A stretch of 64,000 bases of DNA from Papaver somniferum (lineage: Eukaryota; Streptophyta; Magnoliopsida; Ranunculales; Papaveraceae): assembly GCF_003573695.1 (NCBI RefSeq), contig NC_039358.1:97526117-97590116 (forward strand), read 5' to 3'. The notes below the pieces were generated by a model. The model ran no database searches and was not told the origin of the DNA. It saw only the letters and a list, made by a program, of their open reading frames with translations. This document shows positions 25,420 through 34,643 of this stretch, piece by piece. The position numbers and the translations under genes are program-made. The number at the start of each line of letters is the position of its first letter. Position 1 is the first letter of the stretch.

Positions 25420-25696
25420 TCACTCAAACTCCATTAAAGCTTTTTGAGTTTTTGGTGTGGGAAAGAGATGCTTGTAGGTTTATCGCTCTGTTTTCTTCTC
25501 TAATCTTCTTCTTCTTGTTTCTGTCTGAGAAAAATGTAAAAACCCTAAACCCTGTAAGAGTGAACTGATAGCGCGCCAGTATCCAATCTTCCACTTATTG
25601 CCTTGGTTTCCACACAACCACATTGCACATGGTGACTGTAATTCTTTTTTCTTTTTCTTTTCGTTTTCTGAAACATGATATCTATTAAGCTACTAA
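25420..25696 (-). promoter_or_regulatory. GYRA 5' UTR and promoter-proximal region
   Basis: Upstream (minus sense) of the GYRA start. The segment nearest the ATG is CT/TC-rich on the minus strand, as in plant 5' leaders, and no convincing TATA box is seen. A MITE begins at 25697, so the gene has under 300 bp of non-transposon upstream sequence. Confidence 0.4.
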
Positions 25697-25770
25697 TAGC
25701 ATCTCCAACAGAAGGTGTAAAAAATCCTACGTGGATTTTTTATTCAGTTCTTTTGTTTTCGTGGTCTACA

Positions 25771-26951
25771 CCAATGTAGTCAATATCGGCCGGGCCGATA
25801 TATCGGGGAAATATCGGATATCGGCCTTGGAGCGGTAGGATAAGCATTGTATCGGCGATACGATATCTTGGCGATAATATCGTCCGATATTAGACGAAAC
25901 GATATTTCCTTCGATAATCCGGTACCGGTTCCTCTAGTAGTTTTAGGTAAAGAATAAGGGCATTTTAGGTTTTTCGTGGAAGGGAAGGGATAAATCCCTA
26001 AACTCGATCCAAAATTTAGTTCTTCAGTTGAAAAAAAGCATCAGTGAACTGAAGTGAAAGGAAAATAAATTGTGTTCTTCATCAGTTCTTCTTCTCAATC
26101 ATGTGCTTCTTCTCAATCTCATCAGTGAGAATCTCAATCTAAAGAAGGAACTTTTGATTACATCTAAATTCCAGAGATCGTTGGCTTACAGAAGGTTAGG
26201 GTTTTGAAACTTTTGATAATTAATTACTCCCTTTGTTTGCTTTGATTATGATTTTTGTGTGTGATTAATGGTTGTTTTGGTATGGGTAACATGTCTTTCC
26301 TATACAGGCGGTTTGTAGGGTTTAATTTGCATGTCTCTCTTAATATAAAAATTTGGGTTTTTTATTCAAGTACTTGTTCAGAATTTCCCATCAAGTTATA
26401 AAATGTCACCAATTTGTTTCGAAAAACTATAGGAAATGCCATCAATTTGTATTTTACTTAAAGCATAACATAGTTTGTATGTTATCAGGGAAGCATAACA
26501 TTGTAAAATGTCATCAATTTTTACTTAATCAGGTAGGTTTTAGTTGATTTGTTAATTCCTCTGTTTTTATAATTGGTTGGAAGTCTGAAACAACAGATTG
26601 GTTGGAAGTCGGAACTTGGAAGTCTGAAACAACAGATTTGAAAAAAGTTGAAATGTGTGAATAACCATAACATAGTTACTGATTCAAATTTTGTTTTTTT
26701 TTGTTTTAGGTTTTGATTATGGATTCTTCTAGTGCATCCAACGCAAACACCACAAACTCTTCATGTGGTTCATTGCCTTCTTCTACGCAAGCTAGAGACC
26801 CATCATGGGAATGATGGTAGCTATAAAATTATAGTCTCTAAATTTGGAACCGATATTATACTGATATTTAAACGATAATATCCCCGATATAAAGTCGTAC
26901 CAGTGTATCGGTCCTGGACGATATGAACCGATATCCGATATTAACTACATT
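25771..26951 (+). mobile_element. non-autonomous hAT derivative with TATCGG termini
   Basis: The inverted ends are CCAATGTAGTCAATATCGG (left) and AATGTAGTTAATATCGG (right, reverse complement). They are flanked by the 8-bp direct duplication GGTCTACA (25763-25770, 26952-26959), the size made by hAT transposases. The subterminal regions are packed with CGATAT/ATATCG palindromes. The interior keeps a leader and the start of a plus-strand coding exon (see 26719-26814). The transposase body is missing, so this is an internal-deletion copy. Confidence 0.75.
26719..26814 (+). pseudogene. truncated start of a BED-type/hAT transposase-like ORF
   Basis: A splice acceptor-like TTGTTTTAG precedes ATG at 26719. 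The short frame starts MDSSSASNANTTNSSCGS and reads ARDPSWE just before a stop. A Ser/Asn-rich leader leading into a DPxW motif is how many plant hAT-type BED zinc-finger proteins begin. Everything downstream of the DPSW motif is absent, so only the first ~30 codons remain. Confidence 0.5.
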
Positions 26952-27278
26952 GGTCTACATATAGAGTAAATATAGGACCTCATATCTAGAAAATCATCTC
27001 CAACAGTGAGAAATTTAACCCTTAGAATTAAAAGAAAGTTGGTTAAAAACATGACGTGGAGGTGCAACCGGAGGTGTAGATAATACTTTCTTGAACACCT
27101 TCATATTTAGTAATTGGTCCCTCCTAACTTCTAGGACCCTACTATTCGAGATGGATTTATGCCAAACGGGGGTCTAAAATCCTACGTGTTACTAAAAATA
27201 AATAGATCCACCCTCTCTTGGAGATGCTCTAAGAGGCAATTACACAAGAGTATAATCCATTCAAAGAGTCATTTATCA

Positions 27279-27429
27279 AGCCAATCACCAAGTGGTCTGG
27301 TGGTTGGCATGTTCCCTCCCACTGCGGAGGTAGGGGTTCGAACCCTGTAATTGTTGAAATCCACTCTAATTTAAGGAGTTTGGATGTAGTCTATGGACCA
27401 CTAGTCTAGGGAATCAAAAGAAGAACAAA
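27279..27429 (+). mobile_element. tRNA-derived SINE
   Basis: Pol III box A-like AGTGGTCTGGTGGTTGGC (27291-27308) and box B GGTTCGAACCC (27335-27345) have tRNA-like spacing, followed by a non-tRNA body and an A-rich end (AAAAGAAGAACAAAAA). Imperfect 12-bp target duplications flank it (AGTCATTTATCA 27267-27278; AATCATCTATCA 27430-27441). The tRNA-like part does not fold as a complete tRNA, so it is a SINE head, not a tRNA gene. Confidence 0.75.
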
Positions 27430-27499
27430 AATCATCTATCACAATTTGACTTGATTTATGTGTGACAGAATTGTGTGATCCCATATCGTAGAAGTTTAC

Positions 27500-27600
27500 C
27501 AATGGGCCAAGTATTCGCAGTATGATTCGCCAATCCGTTCATTGCTTGATTTCCTTCTATGTAGCTATGTTGGATAATGCATTATGGGATTTGGCTCATT
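27500..27600 (-). pseudogene. C-terminal RNase H scrap of a LINE
   Basis: On the minus strand the read-through contains YIEGNQAMNGLANH, matching the plant LINE RNase H ending (usually YREGNxxADxLA). It is the likely continuation of the RNase H N-terminal part at 28776-29023, with the CGGTT-rich repeat (27611-28775) between them. Confidence 0.45.
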
Positions 27601-28149
27601 CTTTGCTTGAGTTCAGTTATCATTCACGTTATGCACCACGGTCGCATAAGGTTCGGTTAGTTCGGTTTTTAGGCAAAATCGTCGACCGAACTGTACATAC
27701 TACGGTTTTCAATTTCAAAACCGTAATTGAATTGTATTGGCACGATTCGGTTTAAAACCGAACTGAGTCGGCTCGGTTATTTTTAACGGTTATACGGTTT
27801 CACCGATTCCACCTGGATTAAAAAAACAATAAAATTAAACACCTTCAGTTCCTCTTCCGTTAGATAAAAAATCAATCCATTGATGGTTCATTCCATGACT
27901 TAATAGTTTAATGATCTTAAAGATTTGACCATTAGTCCCAATTTCATGACTAATGGACTGTTAACAGATCTAATTAAACTACACAAAGCTTGAATCAGGA
28001 GAAGTTTACAATTCATTGTTGGCATGTCTTGACCATGTCAATTTCATCAACACACAATTACAGAGATACAAATTGAACCTTCAAAAATTCATAGTCACAT
28101 AACATCTGTAAAACCCATGTTAAATAAAGTTGAATACCATAAAGATTAG

Positions 28150-28202
<53 letters not shown>
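28150..28202 (+). repeat. poly(A) run of about 53 bases
   Basis: A near-uninterrupted A run inside the CGGTT-rich element. The length may be unreliable because homopolymers are prone to assembly error. Confidence 0.9.
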
Positions 28203-28205
<3 letters not shown>

Positions 28206-28257
28206 AAAATTTAAAAACAAAGTAATCTTCAATCTTCAATCAAATCTCCAATCTTTC

Positions 28258-28355
28258 AAGGTGGTGTTGCTGGTGCCGGTGATGTAGCAGGTGGTAGTGC
28301 TTGTAATGGTGGTGTAGTAGGTGTTGGTGATGTTGGATGTGGTGTTGGTTGAAAA
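28258..28355 (+). repeat. GGT/GTT-rich low-complexity tract
   Basis: Imperfect GGTGGT/GGTGTT trinucleotide repeats give Ser/Thr/His-rich minus-strand open stretches (28236-28559, 28240-28464). The repeated codons explain these ORFs; no domain is present. Confidence 0.8.
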
Positions 28356-28775
28356 AGAGAAACGAGAAGAAGTAGTCGAAGAAGAAAAACTGGTGATTAC
28401 GAGAACTGGTGATTGTGATGCTCCCGATCGAGTTGATGGTTGTGATGGATAGAGAGGAGAACAAAAACGGTGATTACAGAGATGGAGAAGAGAAAAAATG
28501 TCGTTGCAGAAGAAGAAATAAGTTTTAGATTTAGGGGTTAGTAATGCATATGTATGCATGTATTGACGGTTAGGATCTAAATAGGTATATAAAAAATTAA
28601 CAATTCAAATTGAACGGTTAATACGGTTCGGTTCGGTCGGTTTTAATGGTAAAATCGTTGGCCGAGCCGAAGATCTAACGATTATCAAATTTCAAACCGT
28701 GACCGACCGTTGGATTAACGGTTCGGCTCGGTTACAGTTTGGTTCTGTCGGTTTCGGTGCGGTTTTTGTGCAGGC

Positions 28776-29023
28776 CTAGCTATGAGCATCCTAGCTTCTG
28801 TTGTCAGTGAAGTGGGGATTCTATGTTCTAGCTGCCCATCTCTGCATATGAAACCCGCCCCTACAATTCTAGGATGTACTCGAGCTACCCCATCTATATT
28901 GATTTTAATCCAGTCTAAGTTAGGTTTAATCCAGCTCACCAATATTGTTGTAGACATTCTTGTTCTATTCGCAGGGTTTGTGAAAGATGGCATTCTGGGT
29001 ATTATAGCAGGAAAAGTTATCAC
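28776..29023 (-). pseudogene. LINE RNase H N-terminal fragment
   Basis: The minus-strand frame reads WIKPNLDWIKINIDGVARVH and then IVGAGFICRDGQ and LTTEARMLIA. This is the start of the RNase H domain of plant LINEs (usually WxKPxxGWxKxNxDG, GxxxRDxxG, ExxAL). The frame is open for ~75 codons of the domain, then runs into the CGGTT-rich repeat. The opposite-strand open stretch at 28782-29078 is its shadow. Confidence 0.7.
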
Positions 29024-30600
29024 GTGCCCAGGAAAATTTTTGTTAAAAACTGAGAACCATCTGTTTTATGCTTCCTAGATTTGGTTGCTTTTGGCGATAT
29101 AAAATTTCAACCCTTGCTTACCACAAGGGCCAAAGAAGGAAACAAAAAGCAGTATTGACAATGAAGTATGGTTTATTTATAGAAGTTACGAGATTGTTGT
29201 CTGGGGGTCAGAATATTAGGAAGAGTTTGATTGATTAGATAGCCGAGTTAGGAGGATGTCCCATGAAGCTATAACAACTTGAGAATTAAGGAGAATGTGA
29301 GTAGCAATTTTGCTAATTACATTGTGGGCAGATATTGGAGTTGGTAAGGTGGATACGGTTTAAAATGGCGAGGGTTGGGAGGCATGTGTCGATTGTTTTC
29401 CACAATAAAAGTTGTGCTTTTGGGGGATAAGGTGGTAAGGGGTTGTAATACAAATGATCCATGGTATTGGCTAGGCATTTGTGTCCAGACAATGTGGTTT
29501 GTTGATAGGTTCATTATTTGCACAATTTTAGTACTCAAATGATTTGTTTTTTTGTTAGTTTTCACATCATTATGCTTTGATTTAATATGCTTTTGAGTTT
29601 TGAAGATGTTCAACCAAAGAACAAGGAAGGAGTATATTCTGGCATGAAAAGGAGAAGTAAGAGTTGAAGAACATGTTGGAGGAAAATTCCAAGGACACTT
29701 CCGTTTAGAAAATCATTCAAACCTATCCGTAGACAAGAAGAAAAAGTGTAACAAGAATTCCAACTTAACATGCGGATAGAACTTGCTTCTCAACTTATCC
29801 ATAAAATGAGATAAAGATATATAAAGAATTGGTCAGCACCATCTTGTAGAAACAAAAATATGAAGTCAACACATAAAGAATGAGGTTAATCGGAGATCGT
29901 ACAAGGGAGTTACGACCAAAATGGCAAAGAAAAAAATCAAAACTCATGACCACTTAGGGTTGGGTTTTGTATTGAGTAACCCAACCGTAAGTGAACCTGA
30001 AAATTACCCTAAAATTTTTATTTAGCTACGGCTAGGTCGTGGGGACAATTCCTAGCCGTAGATAGTGTTTGGTATAAATTTGGGTTTTTAAAACATGTAA
30101 AACCCGGTCCCTGAAGGATTCTACGCCATAGATATTGTGAATACTATATAAGGAGAATACGAAGACATAAAGGAGACACTTTTTTACACAAAGAGAACAA
30201 GAAGCCAGGGATTGGAGTTGCATGATCATCACAATTTCTAGGGTTTGTTTTCTGATTTCTCTTATATTTTTCATGGATTTTAAAAAATCCATGATGAACT
30301 AAACCTATATTTTAGTTGAGGATACTAGACTAGACGCACGCGCGATGTGCCTTCCGTTCTTCTCCAACAACAAAATTTTAACTTTCATTCAATAATATTT
30401 CCAAAATCGGGTCCATTGGTGGAGAGCAAAGGTAAATTGCATTAGGCTTGAATAGATTTGTACCCAGATAATTAAGAAATTTTATGGAAACAAATAACTC
30501 TTTCCATTGCCTATTAACTCAAAGAATTATGCACGGTCAAAATGATAATTAATATCAAAATTAAGAAGCTAAAGAAACAAACTTTAGCTCCGCAACAGAG
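29024..30600. other. intergenic, probable repeat debris
   Basis: No gene is supported. The minus-strand open stretch 29317-29613 and that at 30032-30292 have no recognisable domain. Between ~29940 and 30100 the motifs GGTTGGGTTTTG, AACCCAACCGTAAGTG and CTACGGCTAGG/CCTAGCCGTAG form foldbacks typical of a MITE. Similar blocks GACGCACGCGCGATGTGCC (~30333) and GTACGCGCCATGTGCATG (~30777) suggest two copies of a small dispersed repeat. Confidence 0.35.
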
Positions 30601-30610
30601 ATGTTAAAAT

Positions 30611-30705
30611 AGATAAAACAGAGATGCCAATTAGGATATTTTAAGTAGTTTTTCAATAGATAAATCAGAGATGCCAATTACGATATTTTAAGTAGTTTTT
30701 CTTGA
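30611..30705. repeat. 47-bp tandem duplication
   Basis: Two adjacent copies start AGATAAA(A/T)CAGAGATG at 30611 and 30658 and differ at two or three positions. Confidence 0.9.
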
Positions 30706-31217
30706 GAGGCTATCTAGGCTGCTACCAAAAACTCCATACTTTATTCTAATTATGATACTAGAAAAGTAGTATAAACGTACGCGCCATGTGCATGTTCCAA
30801 ATAAATTGAACTTTTCAATATGAAAAAATCCATTTTCACCAAAAGAACTTCATCTAATAGAACCCCTCTATATTCATAGTAGCATCCAAAAGCTTTGTAT
30901 GTGATCCATGTTCATTCTGCGGATTGAAAAAGAAGAGTATCATACATTCATATAACTAAATATTTTAGAACCATAATCCATAAAAGTCAGCTAATGGATA
31001 TTCTATCTTATTATGTGATATTTTGTTTGCCATATGAGATTTTCCATCGGTAGTTGGCGAATCTGAAACTTCCTGGTTTCATAGGCAGATGGTTTGTTTC
31101 CAAATGTTCGCATCGGAAATATAAACAGAGATAAGAATCTACTTATCTAAAAAACTAAGTTTCGAGTTTATTTTTCTCTTTTTTCAAGTGAAAAGTTTTT
31201 GTCTAAAAAGAACTTAC

Positions 31218-31338
31218 CGCGCACCGACTTCGTCACATCTCCCATCTTGCGCATATGATATCTGATGTTGATAATTTGATCTGTTACCCCAGACAATACT
31301 TTGATAATATCTTCATTGAGTGCCTCATATGCGTGCTC
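31218..31338 (-). pseudogene. orphan exon of an unidentified gene
   Basis: On the minus strand, acceptor CAACTTTAG precedes and donor GTAAGTTC follows a 121-nt open exon reading EHAYEALNEDIIKVLSGVTD, then QIINIRYHMRKMGDVTKSVR. The helical, charged sequence looks like genuine coding sequence, but I do not recognise the family. A second acceptor-like site (~30927) precedes NEHGSHTKLLDATMNIEG and a stop. The phases of these two pieces do not join directly, so exons are missing or this is a relic or captured fragment. Confidence 0.35.
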
Positions 31339-31395
31339 CTAAAGTTGGTGGCTAACTAATCAACAATATGAATGTTAAAACAGATCTGCTTAATC

Positions 31396-31572
31396 AAGCC
31401 CTAAAATAATCAAACATAATAACATACAGTGAGAGCATTCGTAGGTCGAATAAACAACCTTCATATGAAAGCAATACACATTTATGTGTTACATTAGTTA
31501 TTCCAAATATTATCATCTTGCATGTTTAAAGTTTATAAATTAAATTTTACTTTGAAAGATGACTTGCAATAC
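31396..31572. repeat. 177-bp direct repeat, left copy
   Basis: Starts AAGCCCTAAAATAATC and ends GATGACTTGCAATAC. Nearly identical to 34467-34643 (a couple of base differences seen). The two copies bracket the CACTA-like, gene-carrying segment. Confidence 0.95.
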
Positions 31573-34466
31573 ACTAGTGGAAAATGGATTTTAAACCACT
31601 TCCTGGGCTTTAGTAAAACCACTGTTATTGGGCTGTAGTTAAGCATAGTGTCGTGACTCACAGTTATTTTATCGGGGAAAAATTCGAAAAAATTAAACTC
31701 GTTCCATTCACAATAGTTTTTTATAAGGGCATTTTTGTAAAAACTCCTAGCTTGAAGAACCACTGAGAGGGTTAGAATTTTTTACGGAAAGAGGAAAATA
31801 AACTAAACCTTATCCCTATCGTCTGCACCCTATTCCTTCACTTCTCTCTCTCAACACACACTTTGATTCTCTTAATCTTTTCTGTATCAACCTGTTTTTG
31901 AATCTACTGAATCTTATTAGGGTGTGCCTCCTCTTTTCCTCTATTATAAGAACATCATCTCTTGAAAGTTTGTCCTGAATTGGTGAAAAAGAGGCGATGA
32001 AGATCAACAACAACTAAAATCAAAGATTCATCTGTAGCAACTTAATCAAAAGATAAATATCATCTCTCTTTATCGTTTTAGTTCAATCGATTAGCTTATC
32101 CAAGTTTAATTGAAATTTCGGAAGAAATTAGTTTTGAAGTTTGTAAACTTAAAAGCTTTGATTTCATATCAATTCTCTTTTTTGATTCATTGCCAGTTTG
32201 TACATTTGCTTATTTTTGTTTATTTATATGTTTGTTTTCTTAGTTTTCTTTTATTGATTGTGTTATTCTCTTTTCATTCAGCCATCAAAGAAGTAGAAAG
32301 CTCCACCACATCTTCAAATCCAGCTAAATCTGGTGGTGGTAAACAAAAGAAGAAGATCAGTTCATGATTAAATCTATATTTGGATCTTCTTTTATGTTGA
32401 ATTTAAGTTCTTTACTTTATAATGAGTTGTTTTGTCTTATGATTTGTACAGAATTGGAGCAAAGGAAAGCAAAAGGATAAGGTTAACAACATGCTCTTGT
32501 TTAATCAAGCTAGGTTTAATCTGTGGTTTGCTTTGTAAGATCATTACTTCAGCTGATTTAGTAAATATGATGTCTTTTCTATTGGATAAATATGGGTTTT
32601 TGTTTGTTACTAGATTAGGGTTCTTGTGTTGGAAGTATATGTTGTTACAATTTTTTTAAAAATGGGGTTTTTGAGTTGCATCAGTTATAGCAAGCTTTAG
32701 TTCACCGCTCTCCTACTGTTTCGTGGTTGGCATAATCACCATTTTTCGTATGTTTTCTGATTGGTTGGAAGTTGAATAGAAAAATCTCGTGATGAGGATG
32801 ATCGGCCTCTGTGAGTCTCGATGCTAATATAAATAGAAATAAAGTGTGATTTTGATGCATTTTTTGTTACAGTTTTGAAAAAATTTGTTTAATGGGATTG
32901 TTGATACAGGACATCGATATGGACAAGTATGCACTGGCATTAATGGGTCATTCCGATTCATGCTTTTGATCATTCCCATGGGTAAGTAAAGCCTTCTCCA
33001 TCATATTTCAGTTTGTTAGCTTTAATTTTGGGCGTCTAATATTAGGGATTCGTCTTAAATATGTCTCGGGTTGTATGTTTTCATCAGGGTCCATGATAGC
33101 GTGCAAATTCGCAGCTATTCCTTTAGCTTGTAAAAGGTTTTTCTCTGCAGAGAGATGTAGTGATATGTTACAATACGGCAGAGGATACTGTTATATTTGT
33201 TATAACAGTATTTGTTATTTTTCTTCAAAATGATGAGAAAAGTACCCTGAGTGAATATTTGTTAACAGTATGTTTGGTGGTTGTGTTGCAATGATGAGAG
33301 GTCAATATTAACGAAAGTAAATATACTTGATGTGATGTCAACGTGGTGCTGACAAGCACAATGTTGATCTGAGCGGTTACCTGAGCAACATATAATAGAA
33401 CTCAGCGATTAAGATCAGCTGATGAAAATGACAGTTGCCGTGAATTCATTATGATAACATAGATTGTCATTTCTGTTGTGTGTTGGTGTTTCAAAAGTTG
33501 CACCCTACAATTCACCTCTGGTGATTGTTTTATCATTATCTATCGTAAGCAATGTGCAATGATGAGAGCTCAGTATTTATCGAAAGGACATAAACTTGAT
33601 GGGATTGTCATCTTATGAGTTCGAGATAGCCAAGAGCTCTGCCTGTTCAGGCTTTGACCTAAATTTGTTATAAATTAGAATTTTAGAAGCAAGTATGACA
33701 TGTGATAATATTTTCAGTATGTGCACTTTCTTACTTAAACTTCCTGAGCAGCTTTTTTCTTTAGGTTCACATAATTTTGATACATGGAAAAAGTCAGGCT
33801 GAATTTGCAATCAGGTTGTTGGTGTCGGAGAATTTTACTGATTATATTATTGGCTTCTTATTTGGTTATTCTTAGGCTGTGAGGATGTCGACCCCTTCAA
33901 GGAAGAGGTTGATGTGGGATTTCAAGAGATTGCAACAGGATCCTACAGCAAGCATCAGCGGTGCGCCACAATACAATAAAATAATGCTATGGGATGTTGT
34001 TATATTTTCGTAAGGAAGGGATGGAACCACCTTCTCTTTTGCTTGTGGACTTTTGTCTCTGATGATTCTATTTGGCCGGAGTTTTGAAAAAATCACTCTT
34101 ACAACTTCAATTGGTTTTATTTGCAGCCCAGATGATACTCCTTGGGATGGAGGTGAGTTTGTTGCTAAATTCCATATCAAGAATATGGAGTATTAGTTTG
34201 TCTTGCAGATCGTTCATCCATTATTTTACTTACATATCCCTGGTATACTTATTTATATCATCTTTTGACTGTTATGACTGATCTCCATCCAAAACCTTTT
34301 GAAATTGGACTGCTTACTTTTTATATAGAAATGTTTCATTGGGGAGTTGGTTTATCTTCCATCTGTTTTGCAGTGCTTCTAGTTATAACAGTAAAATTAT
34401 ATTATTGTTTTAAATCCTTTAGGTACCTTTAAGTTGTCTTTGCAGTTTTCGGAGGACTATCCAATT
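31572..34466 (+). mobile_element. CACTA-like element with captured gene fragments, right end missing
   Basis: Begins CACTAGTGGAAAATGG, the diagnostic 5' end of CACTA (En/Spm) transposons, directly after CAATA. Behind a ~250-bp terminal region lies a leader-like stretch rich in CTCTCT (~31840). Fragments of ribosomal protein S25 and of UBC2 follow, both on the plus strand and keeping intron remnants, so the capture was of genomic DNA. No transposase and no matching inverted end (TAGTG) are visible. The element stops inside the UBC2 coding sequence, where a second copy of its own left flank begins. Confidence 0.6.
32281..32512 (+). pseudogene. ribosomal protein S25 gene fragment (captured)
   Basis: Small-subunit ribosomal protein eS25. 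The exon after acceptor CATTCAG reads, with a frame slip, KEKAPPP-like codons and then SNPAKSGGGKQKKK (~32315-32357). The following donor appears mutated (AAGAAGAAG then ATCAGT rather than GT). A second exon after TTGTACAG carries WSKGKQKDKVNNMLLFNQA (32455-32511), ending at a GT. Later S25 exons are not clear; ATTAATGGGTCATT near 32938 may be a remnant of the INGS codons. Frameshifts and the lost donor make it non-functional as S25. Confidence 0.7.
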
Positions 34467-34475
34467 AAGCCCTAA
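33885..34475 (+). pseudogene. 5' half of a UBC2/RAD6-type ubiquitin-conjugating enzyme gene (captured)
   Basis: E2 enzyme of the RAD6/UBC2 class, which in full length ubiquitinates histone H2B and DNA-damage targets. Pieces: 33885-34009 ([20 protein letters not shown], then SGAPQ and [10 protein letters not shown]), 34127-34152 (PDDTPWDG), 34423-34475 (GTFKLSLQFSEDYPIKP, then a stop). Introns keep GT-AG borders and the phases join, giving an open frame of ~70 codons against ~150 in the family. The active-site Cys region and everything after the DYP motif are missing. Trp replaces the usual Arg after LM. The frame ends in the duplicated flank, where AAGCCC happens to continue the coding sequence. 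Confidence 0.85.
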
Positions 34476-34643
34476 AATAATCAAACACAATAACATACAG
34501 TGAGAGCATTTGTAGGTCGAATAAACAACCTTCATATGAAAGCAATACACATTTATGTGTTACATTAGTTATTCCAAATATTATCATCTTGCATGTTTAA
34601 AGTTTATAAATTAAATTTTACTTTGAAAGATGACTTGCAATAC
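34467..34643. repeat. 177-bp direct repeat, right copy
   Basis: Second copy of 31396-31572. On its right it continues uninterrupted into retrotransposon internal sequence (ACCTAATCTTTATGG, compare ACCTGATCTTTATCG at ~39196). This copy therefore looks like an intact, transposon-free version of the CACTA insertion site. Confidence 0.9.

Larger units (their letters stand above)
25697..27229. mobile_element. Tourist-like MITE, interrupted by a hAT derivative
   Basis: The ends TAGCATCTCCAACAG (25697) and CTCTTGGAGATGCTC (to 27229) are inverted copies flanked by TAA on both sides (25694-25696, 27230-27232), the hallmark of PIF/Harbinger-type (Tourist) elements. The shared subterminal motif AAAATCCTACGTG occurs near both ends (~25727, ~27177). 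A further internal copy ATCTCCAACAG at ~26996 hints at two fused or nested copies. The 1181-bp hAT derivative sits inside. Confidence 0.6.
27611..28775. mobile_element. CGGTT-rich repeat element between LINE fragments
   Basis: Both ends are dense in GGTTCGGTT / AACCGA motifs in both orientations (27640-27830 and 28605-28765). The right end reads GTGCAGGCCTA, resembling the CAGGCCTG ends of plant hAT-type MITEs. TAGCTATG occurs at the right border (28778-28785) and also at ~27558, a possible 8-bp duplication, but the left terminus is not clear. The interior holds a long poly(A) run and a GGT-rich tract. Classification is tentative. Confidence 0.4.

Noticed and set aside
27290..27362. Possible tRNA gene with GGTTCGAACCC
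   Set aside because: No complete cloverleaf (acceptor stem and anticodon arm do not pair); A-rich tail and flanking TSDs fit a SINE.
28236..28559. Ser/Thr/His-rich minus-strand ORFs
   Set aside because: Arise from GGT/GTT trinucleotide repeats; no domain.
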